From: DASUPK01 sp963801055
GTDB taxonomy: Bacteria; Actinomycetota; Thermoleophilia; Solirubrobacterales; 70-9
NCBI GenBank assembly: GCA_963801055.1
Contig: CAWDDE010000001.1
Location: forward strand, 744,001-808,000
DNA length: 64,000 nt
Reading direction: 5' to 3'
A program made the translations under genes and the position numbers. This document shows positions 35,083-43,468 of the stretch, one piece after another. Numbering within the stretch: the first letter of the stretch is position 1; every line of letters starts with the position of its first letter. The notes beneath the pieces were generated by a model. The model saw nothing but the letters and a program-made list of their open reading frames with translations, was not told the DNA's origin and searched no databases.

Positions 35083-36345
35083 ATGGCCCGCATCCTGCTC
35101 GGGGTGAGTGGCGGAATCGCCGCCTACAAGTCGCTTGAGCTGGCCCGCCTCGCCACCACGGAGGGCCACGCCGTTCGGGTGCTGATGACGCCGGCAGCGC
35201 AGCGGTTCATCGGCAAGGCGTCCTTCGAGGGGATCGTTGGGGCCCCGGTACTCACCGACGAGTTCGAGCGCGACCCCACCCGGGGAGCATTCCCCGGCGA
35301 CCAGGTCCCTGAGCACGACCCGATCGGTCACCTCGAGGTGGTCGTCAATGCGGACGCCTACCTGATCGCACCGGCCTCGGCGAACACGGTCGCCAAGCTG
35401 GCCGCCGGGATCGCGGACTCGATGGTCACCACCTCGTTCCTCGCCTGCACGGCCCCGAGGCTGGTCGCTCCGGCGATGAACGACCGGATGTATCGCGACG
35501 CGGCGACCCAGGCGAACCTGGCGACGCTCCGGCAGCGAGGAATCACCGTGATCGACCCCGGGGAGGGCGCCCTAGCCTCGCGCGGCGAGCATGGCCTTGG
35601 CAGGCTTCCTGAGCCGCGCGCGCTGCTCGGTGCGATCGAGCAGGCCGTGCCCGGGCCAAGCGGGCCGTGGGATGGGCTGCGCATCCTCATCTCCGCGGGC
35701 GGCACCCGCGAGCCGATCGACCCGGTGCGCTTCATCGGCAACCGCTCGTCGGGCCGGATGGGGCTGGCGCTCGCCCAGCGGGCCGCCCGGCGCGGTGCCG
35801 AGGTCACGCTCGTCGCGGCCAACGTCGCCCTTTCTGCGCCCCCGGGCGTGAGGCGGATCGATGTGGAGACCGCCTCGGAGCTGGCCGACGCCATGGGCGG
35901 GGAGTTCGACTCCGTGGACGTGCTCGTGATGGCGGCGGCTCCCGCCGATTTCCGTCCGAAGCAGGCCGCCGGCGAGAAGATCCACCGCGAGGGGACGAGC
36001 GGCTTTGAGCTCGACCTGGAGGCGACCGAGGACATCCTCGCCATGCTCGCCGCCCGCCGTCGCGAGGGTCAGACGATCGTCGGGTTCGCGGCAGAAACGG
36101 ACGCCGGACTCGATCGGGCGCGCGAGAAGCTGGAGCGCAAGGGCGCCGATGCGATCGTCCTAAACGACGTCTCGCGTCGCGAGATCGGCTTCGAGAGCGC
36201 TGAGAACGAGGTCGTGATCGTCGAGCGCGGCGGGAAGCATCACGTCCCGATCACCTCAAAGGAGGCGATTGCGGACGCGATCCTGGACCGGATCGAGGCG
36301 ATCAGGTCAGGCTCGCGCGCTGGGCGGGCGGGGTCTGGCGAGTAG
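35083..36345 (+). CDS. coaBC: Bifunctional phosphopantothenoylcysteine decarboxylase/phosphopantothenate-cysteine ligase
   Basis: CoaBC makes 4'-phosphopantetheine for coenzyme A. The 420-residue chain has an N-terminal flavoprotein decarboxylase (MARILLGVSGGIAAYKSLEL, LIAPASANTVAKLAAGIADS, VAPAMNDRMY with the substrate-clamp PxMNxxM) and a C-terminal ligase (LRILISAGGTREPIDPVRFI, GNRSSGRMGLALAQRAARRG, MAAAPADFRPKQAA, KGADAIVLNDVSR). There is a roughly 10-residue insertion (PTRGAFPGDQVPEHD) in the first domain. GGGAGG lies 5 bases before the ATG. Confidence 0.97.
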   Translation: MARILLGVSGGIAAYKSLELARLATTEGHAVRVLMTPAAQRFIGKASFEGIVGAPVLTDEFERDPTRGAFPGDQVPEHDPIGHLEVVVNADAYLIAPASANTVAKLAAGIADSMVTTSFLACTAPRLVAPAMNDRMYRDAATQANLATLRQRGITVIDPGEGALASRGEHGLGRLPEPRALLGAIEQAVPGPSGPWDGLRILISAGGTREPIDPVRFIGNRSSGRMGLALAQRAARRGAEVTLVAANVALSAPPGVRRIDVETASELADAMGGEFDSVDVLVMAAAPADFRPKQAAGEKIHREGTSGFELDLEATEDILAMLAARRREGQTIVGFAAETDAGLDRAREKLERKGADAIVLNDVSRREIGFESAENEVVIVERGGKHHVPITSKEAIADAILDRIEAIRSGSRAGRAGSGE

Positions 36346-36375
36346 CCCGTCCTCAGCGCCTTTGCCGGCCCCCCC

Positions 36376-36381
36376 TACACT
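36376..36381 (+). promoter_or_regulatory. -10 box (TACACT) of the TPR gene, leaderless
   Basis: TACACT ends 6 bases before the ATG at 36388. The same hexamer serves rpoZ 1.5 kb upstream. Confidence 0.5.
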
Positions 36382-36387
36382 GAATTC

Positions 36388-36777
36388 ATGGCCCAGGACC
36401 ACCAGACTCAACGCGGCGAATCCCTCTACTCGCTCTACCGGCGGGGCATGGAGCTGCTCGAGGACGGGGATTTCGAGGAGGCCACCGTGCCGCTCAAGGA
36501 GGCAGCGCGACAGGCGCCCGAGAAGAGCTCGGTCCGTGAGGCGCTCGGCCGCGCGCTGTTCCGGAGCCGCCACTACGCCGAGGCCGCGACCGAGTTCGAG
36601 GCGGTCGTGGAGACGCATCCCGTGAACGACTACGCCCACTTCTGCCTGGGCCGCGCTCTCACCAAGACCGGGCAGACGAGGCGCGCCCGCCATCACCTCG
36701 CCCTGGCCTCGAACCTGAGGCCGGATCGACGCGACTACCGCATCTATCGAGAGCGACTAGCGGCGGCCAGCGGCTGA
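36388..36777 (+). CDS. Tetratricopeptide repeat protein
   Basis: A 129-residue protein made almost entirely of TPR helices: LYRRGMELLEDGDFEEATVP, LKEAARQAPEKSSVREALGR, ALFRSRHYAEAATEFEAVVE and DYAHFCLGRALTKTGQTRRA. Around three repeats form a small scaffold for protein-protein contact. No signal peptide is present, so it is cytoplasmic. The dtd GTG follows the stop codon immediately, so the two genes are translationally linked, but no functional link is known to me. Confidence 0.85.
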   Translation: MAQDHQTQRGESLYSLYRRGMELLEDGDFEEATVPLKEAARQAPEKSSVREALGRALFRSRHYAEAATEFEAVVETHPVNDYAHFCLGRALTKTGQTRRARHHLALASNLRPDRRDYRIYRERLAAASG

Positions 36778-37194
36778 GTGAGGGCGCTGGTCCAGCGCGT
36801 CAGCCAGGCGGCTGTCGACGTGGAGGGGGCGAGGGTCGCGCAGATCGGCCCCGGGATGCTGGTGCTGTTGGGCGTCTCGCGCGACGACACGGAGGCGGAT
36901 GCCGACCGGCTGGCCCAGAAGGTCCGAGCGCTTCGGATCTTCGACGACGCCGATGGCAAGATGAACGAGCCGCTCGGAGACCGGGAGATCCTCTGCGTCA
37001 GCCAGTTCACGCTCTACGGCGACACACGCAAGGGAACCCGGCCGAGCTTTACTCAGGCGGCGCCGGGAGAGCAGGCGGAGCCGCTCTACGACCGCTTCTG
37101 CGAGACGGCCGATGCGAAGAAGGGCGCCTTCGGCGCCTGCATGGGGGTCGCGCTCGTCAACGACGGTCCAGTCACCGTGATGTTGGAGGTCTAG
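36778..37194 (+). CDS. dtd: D-aminoacyl-tRNA deacylase
   Basis: DTD removes D-amino acids (and glycine from tRNA-Ala) mischarged onto tRNA. The 138-residue protein has MRALVQRVSQAAVDVEG at the N terminus, the catalytic-site SQFTLYGDTRKGTRPSF motif, and the C-terminal GVALVNDGPVTVMLEV with the cross-subunit GP dipeptide. Length is normal for the family (~145). The GTG start directly abuts the TPR stop (TGAGTG). Confidence 0.95.
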   Translation: MRALVQRVSQAAVDVEGARVAQIGPGMLVLLGVSRDDTEADADRLAQKVRALRIFDDADGKMNEPLGDREILCVSQFTLYGDTRKGTRPSFTQAAPGEQAEPLYDRFCETADAKKGAFGACMGVALVNDGPVTVMLEV

Positions 37195-37245
37195 GGTCCG
37201 CCCAGTCGCCAGCTGTCTCAATCACGGATGACCGCTGCTGGCCGG

Positions 37246-37274
37246 TTTACGCGTGCCTGAGGCAGGGCTATACT
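37246..37274 (+). promoter_or_regulatory. Promoter of the rimP-nusA-infB operon
   Basis: TTTACG (37246-37251), a 17-base spacer and TATACT (37269-37274) form the best bipartite promoter in the window. Transcription should start near 37281, giving a structured leader of about 69 bases. Confidence 0.75.
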
Positions 37275-37280
37275 CGCCGA

Positions 37281-37349
37281 GGAACCTTTTTTCGCACCGA
37301 ACCGCGTGTCGAAAGGTGGGCGAGCGCCCGCCTTTTTTTGGGCCTACGA
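37281..37349 (+). promoter_or_regulatory. Structured rimP-nusA leader with internal intrinsic terminator (attenuator candidate)
   Basis: The leader has two neighbouring hairpins. The first pairs CC-TTT-CG-CAC (from 37285) with GTG-T-CG-AAA-GG (to 37316). The second is a terminator, GGTGGGC (37315-37321), loop GAGC, GCCCGCC (37326-37332), then T7 (37333-37339). The two share bases 37315-37316 and so compete at their edge. The terminator ends only 10 bases before the rimP ATG at 37350, so it cannot belong to the upstream dtd gene, whose stop is 120 bases before and ahead of the promoter. Confidence 0.7.
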
Positions 37350-37805
37350 ATGGATAGAGAACTCCAGCAGCTACAGGAAACCGTCGAGTCACGGCTCAGC
37401 GATCAGGAGCCGGACGTCGAGCTGCTCGCGCTCGAGCGCCCTGCATCGGAGAGCCTCCGCCTGGTGATCGACACCCCCGTTGGTGTCGACATCGCGCTCT
37501 GCGAGCGTGTCACCGGGCTGTGTCGCGAACTGCTCGAGTCCTACTCGCTCGAGGTCTCGTCTCCCGGGCCCGAGCGCCCGCTGACCAAGCCCGAGCACTT
37601 CAGGCGGTATCTCGGCCGCCGGGTGCGCGTTCGCACACGCGAGGAGGTCGCCGGCCACCAGAGCTTCACCGGTCGACTCACCGACGCGGACGACGAGAGC
37701 GTCAGCGTCGATTCAGGGGACGGGCCCGTGGCGATCCCACTCGCCGCCGTCCGCCGCTCGAACCTGCTGTCAGACGGAGCCACGAACGGAGGTGTGGGGG
37801 CATGA
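37350..37805 (+). CDS. rimP: Ribosome maturation factor RimP
   Basis: RimP assists 30S subunit assembly. The 151-residue protein has the N-terminal alpha/beta domain (VELLALERPASESLRLVIDT, VDIALCERVTGLCRELLESY) with the conserved LEVSSPGPERPLTKPEHFRR motif, followed by the SH3-like domain (GRRVRVRTREEVAGHQSFTG). The ATG at 37350 follows the leader terminator with only a weak ribosome binding site (ttggg). The stop overlaps the nusA ATG (ATGA), and rimP-nusA-infB order is conserved in bacteria. Confidence 0.94.
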   Translation: MDRELQQLQETVESRLSDQEPDVELLALERPASESLRLVIDTPVGVDIALCERVTGLCRELLESYSLEVSSPGPERPLTKPEHFRRYLGRRVRVRTREEVAGHQSFTGRLTDADDESVSVDSGDGPVAIPLAAVRRSNLLSDGATNGGVGA

Positions 37806-39453
37806 CCCAGGAGATAGTCGATGCCGTAAAGATGCTCGAACAGGAGAAGGGGATTGCGGCTGACACCCTGATGGACGCCCTTCAGGATGCCCTGCTCTCC
37901 GCCTACAAGAAGACCCCAGGCGCCGCGAAGTACGCGAAGGTCGTGCTCGACCACAACACAGCGGACTTCCGCGTCTACGAGCTGATCGTCCCGGAGGAGC
38001 TCGAGAAGCGCCTGCTGGACGAGCAGTTCGAGGACCAGGTCCAGGCCGCGGAGGCCGCGGAGGCCGCCGGCGAGCCCATACCTGAGATCGAGATCAACCG
38101 GCCGACCGTTGACCCGGAGACTGGGGAGCGCCGGGAGGCCGAGGAGCCCGAGGTCGAGCTCGCGCGCCTCGAGCCCTACATGGAGCAGATCGAGACCCGC
38201 GACGTGACGCCGGAGGACTTCGGCCGCATCGCGGCCCAGACCGCCAAGCAGGTGATCCTGCAGCGGATCCGCGAGGCCGAGCGCGGCATGATGTTCGAGG
38301 AGTACAAGGACCGGGTCGGCGAGCTGATCACGGGGATCATCCAGCAGTCCGACAACCGCTACACGCTGGTCCAGCTGCGCGAGCGTGTCGAGGCGCTGCT
38401 GCCCCGCTCCGAGCAGGTCTACAACGAGCGCTACGACCACGGCATGCGCGTCAAGGCCGTGATCACAGACGTCTCGGCCGACACCAAGGGCCCGAGCATC
38501 GTCGTCTCTCGCCGCAATCCCGAGCTGATCAAGAAGCTCTTCGAGCTCGAGGTCCCCGAGATCGCCGACAAGCTGGTGGAGATCACGGGCGTCGCCCGCG
38601 AGCCGGGCTGGCGCTCGAAGATCGCGGTCGTCTCCCACGCCGACGGCGTCGATCCGGTGGGCGCCTGCGTCGGACCGCGGGGCTCGCGAGTGCGCATGGT
38701 CGTCTCCGAGCTCCGGGGCGAGAAGATCGACATCATCCCTTACAACGACGAGCCTGCCCGGTTCGTCGCCAAGGCGCTCTCGCCGGCCCGGGTCCGCGAG
38801 GTCCTCGTCGAGGACGAGACGAAGGAGGCGACGGTGATCGTCCCCGACGACCAGCTTTCGCTGGCGATCGGCCGCGACGGGCAGAACGCCCGACTGGCCG
38901 CGCGCCTGACCGGGTGGAAGGTCGACATCACCTCTGAGACCGAGTTCGCCCAGCAGGAGGAGGACATCGAGTACGAGGGCGAGGAGGCCGCCGACGGTCG
39001 CTGCATGGCCATCATGACCACCGATCGACGCTGCCCGAACGCCGCGCTGCAGGGCTCCCAGTACTGCGGTCTGCCCCAGCATCAGGCGCTGGCTCGGTTC
39101 AGCACCAACCAGGTCGCGCTACTCAGCCCGCTGAGCGACGAGGAGGTCGCGATGCTGGCCGACGCCGACGCCGAGGACGCTACGGTCAAGCCGATCGTCG
39201 AGAAGGCCGAGAGCCAGTTCGACGAGAGCACCGAGGGCGAGGAGGGCGAGGAGGTCGAGGTCGAGGAGCCCTCCGAGGAGCCCTCCGAGGACGAGCCCGA
39301 GGGCGAGGAGGAGTCCACCGAGGAGGAGCCTGTCGCCGAGGAGCCCGCGGCTTCGGAGGACGGCGGCGCGCCTGAGCCGAGGGAGAGACCACCACCCCGT
39401 CGGCGGCCACAAAAACCGCCACCGGATCAACAGAGGAGCAGACCACCGAGTAG
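37802..39453 (+). CDS. nusA: Transcription factor NusA with zinc-binding and acidic C-terminal extension (one frameshift near the end)
   Basis: NusA binds RNA polymerase and controls pausing, termination and antitermination. The N-terminal domain starts MTQEIVDAVKMLEQEKGIAA; S1 follows (MRVKAVITDVSADTKGPSIV), then KH1 (AVVSHADGVDPVGACVGPRG, SRVRMVVSELRGEKIDII) and KH2 (LSLAIGRDGQNARLAARLTG). Beyond KH2 is a C-x9-C-x10-C-x4-H motif (RCMAIMTTDRRC, YCGLPQH), likely zinc-binding, and a long Glu-rich tail. At about 39375-39379 a net -1 shift moves to the frame ending TPSAATKTATGSTEEQTTE before the TAG at 39451-39453. Without the shift the frame runs into infB. Corrected length is about 550. No ylxR gene follows, unlike many bacteria. 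Confidence 0.93.
39404..39431 (+). repeat. 28-base direct repeat copy A in the nusA tail
   Basis: This copy and 39689-39716 match at 26 of 28 positions; both contain GGCCACAAAAACCGCC. In the corrected nusA frame it encodes AATKTATGST. A 16-base relative with one mismatch lies in noncoding DNA at 15098-15113. Confidence 0.65.
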
Positions 39454-39456
39454 GAG

Positions 39457-41751
39457 ATGGCGAAGAAGCGCGTACACGAGATCGCAAAGGCCCAGGGCCT
39501 GACCAGCAAGGAGCTGCTTGCTGCGCTCAAGGCTGCCGGCGTGGAAGCGAAGGCTGCGCAGTCGAGCGTCGAGGAGTCCGAGGCGCTGGCCGCGCTGAAG
39601 GACTCCGGCGATGGCGCCTCATCCGGTGGTGCAGCCACCCAGACCAAGCAGGGGCCGAAGACGAAGGCGGCACCCAGCACAAAATCGTCGGCCACAAAAA
39701 CCGCCGACGGATCAACCGCCAAGCCGAAGGCCGAGGCTCCCGCCAAGCCCGCTGGAGGCGACGGGGCCGCCACAGCCCCAGCTGGTGACGGCGCCGCGAA
39801 AGCTCCGGCCAAGAAGGGCCCTGGCAAGCGCAGGCGCCGCGTCGTGATCGACTCCCAGGCGGCCCGCCGCGACCACATCGCGAGGACCCAGCCGCCTCCG
39901 CGCCCACCGCGTCGCCGCGGTGGGCGTCGGCGCCGTCCGCTGCTCGAGGAGCCCAGCGACAAGGAGCTGAAGCAGCCCGAGGAGCAGCCGGCGATCAAGG
40001 TCAACTCCGGCGCCACCGTCCGCGAGGTCGCCGAGAGCCTGGGGCTGGCCGCCGCCGAGGTGATCAAGGCTTTGATGAAGGAGGGGGAGATGGCAACTCT
40101 CACCCAGACGCTGACCGACGAGTCCGTCGAGTCGATCGCGAAGCAGTTCGATCGCAAGATCGAGATCGTTACGGCCGCCCAGGAGGAGGCCGACGAGCCG
40201 ACTGAGGTCGAGGAGGACGACGAGAGGGATCTCGTCGAGCGCCCTCCGGTGGTCACCGTGATGGGCCACGTCGACCACGGCAAGACTTCGCTGCTCGACG
40301 CGATCCGGCAGACGCAGGTGGCGGCAGGAGAGGCAGGGGGGATCACCCAGCACATCGGCGCCTACCAGGTCCAGCACGACGGCAAGATCCTCACCTTCCT
40401 CGACACGCCGGGCCACGAGGCCTTCACGGCGATGCGGGCGCGCGGTGCCAGGGTGACCGACGTCGCCGTGATCGTGGTCGCCGCCGACGATGGCGTCATG
40501 CCGCAGACCGTCGAGGCGATCGATCACGCGCGCGCCGCGGGCGTTCCGATCCTTGTGGCGGTCAACAAGATCGACAAGGAGGGCGCGGATCCGAACCGCG
40601 TCCGCACGGAGCTCGCCCAGCAGGACCTCAACCCCGAGGACTGGGGCGGTGACACCGTCTACGCCGACGTCTCGGCCAAGACCAAGGACGGCCTCGACCA
40701 CCTGCTCGAGATGATCCTGCTGGTCACCGAGTTGGAGGAGCTGTCTGCCAACCCGGATGCCGCCGCCTCCGGCACCGTGGTCGAGTCCCGGCTCGATCCG
40801 GGCCGTGGCCCCGTCACCGGCGTGCTGGTGCAGCGCGGCACCCTTCGCGTCGGCGATGCCGTCGTCGCGGGTCCGGTCTGGGGGAAGGTCCGCGCCATGC
40901 TCGACGACAAGGGCGAGCGCGTCGAGGAGGCCACGCCCGGCATGCCGGTCGAGGTCCTCGGCTTCGACGGGGTGGTCGAGGCGGGTGAGCACGTTCAGGT
41001 GGTCGAGAACGAGCGCAAGGCCCGCGCCCTCGCACAGGAGCGCGAGACGCGCCTGAAGACCGAGCAGCTCGCGCGGCGGGCGGCCCGGAAAGTCACTCTC
41101 GAGGAGGTCTTCCAGCGGGCCAGCGAGGGTCAGCTCAACGAGCTCAATATCGTCCTCAAGGCGGATGTCTCCGGCTCACTGGAGGCGCTCGAGGACGAGA
41201 TCGCGAAGCTGCCTCAGGAGCAGGTCCCGGTCAACGTGATCCATGCGCAGACGGGCGGCATCAACGAGTCCGACGTGATGCTGGCGGCGGCCTCGGATGC
41301 GGTGATCATCGGCTTCAACGTCCGCCCGCTCGCCGAGGCGCGCCGAGCGGCGGAGAACGAGGGAGTTGACATCCGCACCTACACCGTGATCTACAAGGTG
41401 ACGGAGGACCTCCGCGCGGCGATGGAGGGCCTGCTGGAGCCCGAGGAGGTCGAGGAGGCGCTCGGCCAGGCGGAGGTGAAGCAGACCTTCAAGGCCTCGC
41501 GTGTCGGCACGATCGCCGGTTGCCTCGTCACCGACGGCAAGGTGACCCGCAGCGCCGGCGTCCGACTGGTCCGCGACGGGACCATCGTCTGGAGCGGCAG
41601 GGTCGGCTCGCTGCGGCGCTTCAAGGACGACGTCGCCGAGGTCGAGGAGGGCCAGGAGTGCGGCATCGTGCTCGAGGGCTTCGCCGACGTCAAGGAGGGC
41701 GACGTCCTCGAGTTCTTCGAGACCAGGCAGGTCGAGAAGACGCTGGAGTAG
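39457..41751 (+). CDS. infB: Translation initiation factor IF-2
   Basis: IF-2 is the GTPase that brings initiator tRNA to the ribosome. The 764-residue protein starts MAKKRVHEIAKAQGLTSKEL and has a Lys/Ala/Gly/Thr-rich linker (~residues 50-130) and a basic patch (KRRRRVVIDSQAARRDH-like, read as GKRRRRVVIDSQAARRD). A second IF2_N domain follows, then the G domain with VTVMGHVDHGKTSLLDAI (G1), DTPGHEAFTAMRARG (G3) and VAVNKIDKEGADPN (G4), and domains II-IV. It ends EFFETRQVEKTLE. It starts 3 bases after the nusA stop. The linker carries one copy of the 28-base repeat shared with nusA. Confidence 0.97.
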   Translation: MAKKRVHEIAKAQGLTSKELLAALKAAGVEAKAAQSSVEESEALAALKDSGDGASSGGAATQTKQGPKTKAAPSTKSSATKTADGSTAKPKAEAPAKPAGGDGAATAPAGDGAAKAPAKKGPGKRRRRVVIDSQAARRDHIARTQPPPRPPRRRGGRRRRPLLEEPSDKELKQPEEQPAIKVNSGATVREVAESLGLAAAEVIKALMKEGEMATLTQTLTDESVESIAKQFDRKIEIVTAAQEEADEPTEVEEDDERDLVERPPVVTVMGHVDHGKTSLLDAIRQTQVAAGEAGGITQHIGAYQVQHDGKILTFLDTPGHEAFTAMRARGARVTDVAVIVVAADDGVMPQTVEAIDHARAAGVPILVAVNKIDKEGADPNRVRTELAQQDLNPEDWGGDTVYADVSAKTKDGLDHLLEMILLVTELEELSANPDAAASGTVVESRLDPGRGPVTGVLVQRGTLRVGDAVVAGPVWGKVRAMLDDKGERVEEATPGMPVEVLGFDGVVEAGEHVQVVENERKARALAQERETRLKTEQLARRAARKVTLEEVFQRASEGQLNELNIVLKADVSGSLEALEDEIAKLPQEQVPVNVIHAQTGGINESDVMLAAASDAVIIGFNVRPLAEARRAAENEGVDIRTYTVIYKVTEDLRAAMEGLLEPEEVEEALGQAEVKQTFKASRVGTIAGCLVTDGKVTRSAGVRLVRDGTIVWSGRVGSLRRFKDDVAEVEEGQECGIVLEGFADVKEGDVLEFFETRQVEKTLE
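39689..39716 (+). repeat. 28-base direct repeat copy B in the infB linker
   Basis: Pairs with 39404-39431 (2 mismatches). It encodes SATKTADGST in IF-2. The flanks form CGTCGG/CCGACG around the shared loop, different from the GGCGG/CCGCC around copy A. Confidence 0.65.
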
Positions 41752-41758
41752 GGGTCCC

Positions 41759-42058
41759 GTGACCCCCTTCGTCGAGCTGATCGAGATTCGCCTGCATCTC
41801 GGGGACGTTCAGGACCTGAAGGGAAAGCGGAAGCTCGTCAAATCGCTGAAGGACGGGATCCGCCAGCGCTTCGGCGCCTCGGTCGCGGAGGTCGAGGGGC
41901 ACGACAAGTGGCAGCGCTCCGTGCTGCTCTGTGCCCTGGTGGGGGATGGTGAGGTCTCCGACCGGGCCGACGGGCTGGTTCGCTTCGTCGAGAGCCGCTG
42001 TCCCGACGGCTGTTCGTTCGAGCGCGACCTGCTCAGCCTGCGTGACATCCGCGACTAG
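41759..42058 (+). CDS. DUF503 (YlxP-like) protein
   Basis: A 99-residue protein with the DUF503 pattern: ELIEIRLHLGDVQDLKGKRK, LVKSLKDGIRQRFGASVAEV, DKWQRSVLLCALVGDG. YlxP-type proteins sit between infB and rbfA in many bacteria and have been linked to ribosome biogenesis by position; the biochemical role is not established. The GTG lies 7 bases after the infB stop, and a 66-base gap separates it from rbfA. Confidence 0.88.
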   Translation: MTPFVELIEIRLHLGDVQDLKGKRKLVKSLKDGIRQRFGASVAEVEGHDKWQRSVLLCALVGDGEVSDRADGLVRFVESRCPDGCSFERDLLSLRDIRD

Positions 42059-42124
42059 CTGGTGTCGAGCGGATTGGCGGGTTCCTGGGTGCCCCTCTGC
42101 CCCGGCTGTTATCGTCGCCGGGCG

Positions 42125-42460
42125 ATGCCGACAGCCCGGATGCGGCGCGTCAACGAGTCGATCAAGGAGATCCTCGGGGATGCGATCACGACGGAGCTCA
42201 AGGACCCGAGAATCGGATTCGTGACCGTGACCGAAGTGGACACCTCTCCCGACCTCCGCGCTGCGCGCGTCTACGTCAGCGTGCTCGGTACCGAGGAGGA
42301 GCGGGAGCGCTCGCTTGCCGGCCTGCGCTCCTCGCACGGTTTTCTTCAGGGCAAGATCGCGAGCGCGATGAGGATGAAACGAACCCCGACCTTGACCTTC
42401 GAATACGACGAGAGCGCAGAGCGCGGCGATCGCATCTCGCGTCTCCTCAAGGACGAATGA
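42125..42460 (+). CDS. rbfA: 30S ribosome-binding factor RbfA
   Basis: RbfA is a KH-fold cold-shock factor needed for 16S rRNA 5' end maturation. The 111-residue chain has ARMRRVNESIKEILGDAITT, the conserved ELKDPRIGFVTVTEVDTSPD, LRAARVYVSVLGTEEERERS and RTPTLTFEYDESAERGDRIS. TATCGT at 42110-42115 ends 9 bases before the ATG, so in addition to operon readthrough it may have its own leaderless promoter. The stop overlaps the nrnA ATG. Confidence 0.95.
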   Translation: MPTARMRRVNESIKEILGDAITTELKDPRIGFVTVTEVDTSPDLRAARVYVSVLGTEEERERSLAGLRSSHGFLQGKIASAMRMKRTPTLTFEYDESAERGDRISRLLKDE

Positions 42461-43461
42461 CTGAATCGACAGAGGTTTTGACTAGCGGCCTCGATCGTGT
42501 TGCAGACGAGATCCGTGCCGGCGACCGGTTCCTGCTCACCACCCACGAGAACCCGGATGGCGACGCCCTCGGCTCCCTCCTCGCGATGCACCGGATCCTC
42601 GAGGCGCTGGGCAAGGACACGGTGATGTTCCTGGCCGCGAAGGAGTTCCCGCTCCCGGTCGAGTACCGCTTCCTGCCGCTCGAGGAGGTCTTCCACGAGC
42701 CGCCCGCGGACATCGCCGACCGAGTGGTGATGTTCCTGGACTGCGGCAACATCGACCGTATGCCCGTCGACTTTCTGCAGAACGGCGACAACAGGGTGAT
42801 CAACATCGACCACCACCACGACAACACCCGCTTCGGGACGGTCAACCTGGTGGACGTCGACGCGTCCTGCACGGCGGAGATCGTCTACGACCTGGCCGGC
42901 CTGCTCGACGTTCAGCTGACGCCCGAGATCGCCAACGCCCTCTACGTCGGTCTGGTCACCGACACCGGCAAGTTCATGTACGAGAACACCGATGCGCGCT
43001 CGCATCGGATGGCCGCCGGTCTGATCGAGGCCGGGGTGGGGGTGAACGACGTCTACCGGCGCCTCTACGAGCACGCCCCCCTCGAGAAGCTGAAGCTGCT
43101 CGCGCGTGCGCTGGAGGGTATCGAGCTTCGCGACGGCGCCAGACTCTCGGTGACCTACATCTCGGTCGAGGATTACGCGGTCACCGGGGCCACCGAGGCG
43201 CTCACCGAGGGGATCATCGACCACCTGCGGACAATCGACGGGACCCTGGTCGCCGCCGTCGTGCGCGACCAGCCCGACAGCGACCGGGCCGCCCGCAAGG
43301 TGAGCATGCGCTCGACCAACGAGCGGGTGGACGTCTCGGCGATCGCCCGGCTGCACGGCGGCGGCGGTCACCGCCGGGCGGCGGGGTTCGGCACCGATCT
43401 CGAGTACGACCAGGTCGTGGAGTTCCTGGTCGGCGAGATCGAGTCCCAGCTCGCAACCTGA
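42457..43461 (+). CDS. nrnA: DHH family bifunctional oligoribonuclease/PAP phosphatase
   Basis: NrnA degrades nano-RNA and dephosphorylates pAp. The 334-residue protein has the DHH motifs LLTTHENPDGDALGSLLAMH, VVMFLDCGN, NRVINIDHHHDNTRFG and GLVTDTGKFMYENT, and the DHHA1 motif RLHGGGGHRRAAGF at the C terminus. The start overlaps the rbfA stop (ATGA), and truB follows 7 bases after its stop, the standard rbfA-nrnA-truB order. Confidence 0.94.
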   Translation: MTESTEVLTSGLDRVADEIRAGDRFLLTTHENPDGDALGSLLAMHRILEALGKDTVMFLAAKEFPLPVEYRFLPLEEVFHEPPADIADRVVMFLDCGNIDRMPVDFLQNGDNRVINIDHHHDNTRFGTVNLVDVDASCTAEIVYDLAGLLDVQLTPEIANALYVGLVTDTGKFMYENTDARSHRMAAGLIEAGVGVNDVYRRLYEHAPLEKLKLLARALEGIELRDGARLSVTYISVEDYAVTGATEALTEGIIDHLRTIDGTLVAAVVRDQPDSDRAARKVSMRSTNERVDVSAIARLHGGGGHRRAAGFGTDLEYDQVVEFLVGEIESQLAT

Positions 43462-43468
43462 TCGGGCC

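Noticed and set aside
39404..39716. The two 28-base repeats in nusA and infB as a start of a CRISPR or tandem array
   Set aside because: Only two copies 285 bases apart in the two genes, with no regular spacing or further units.
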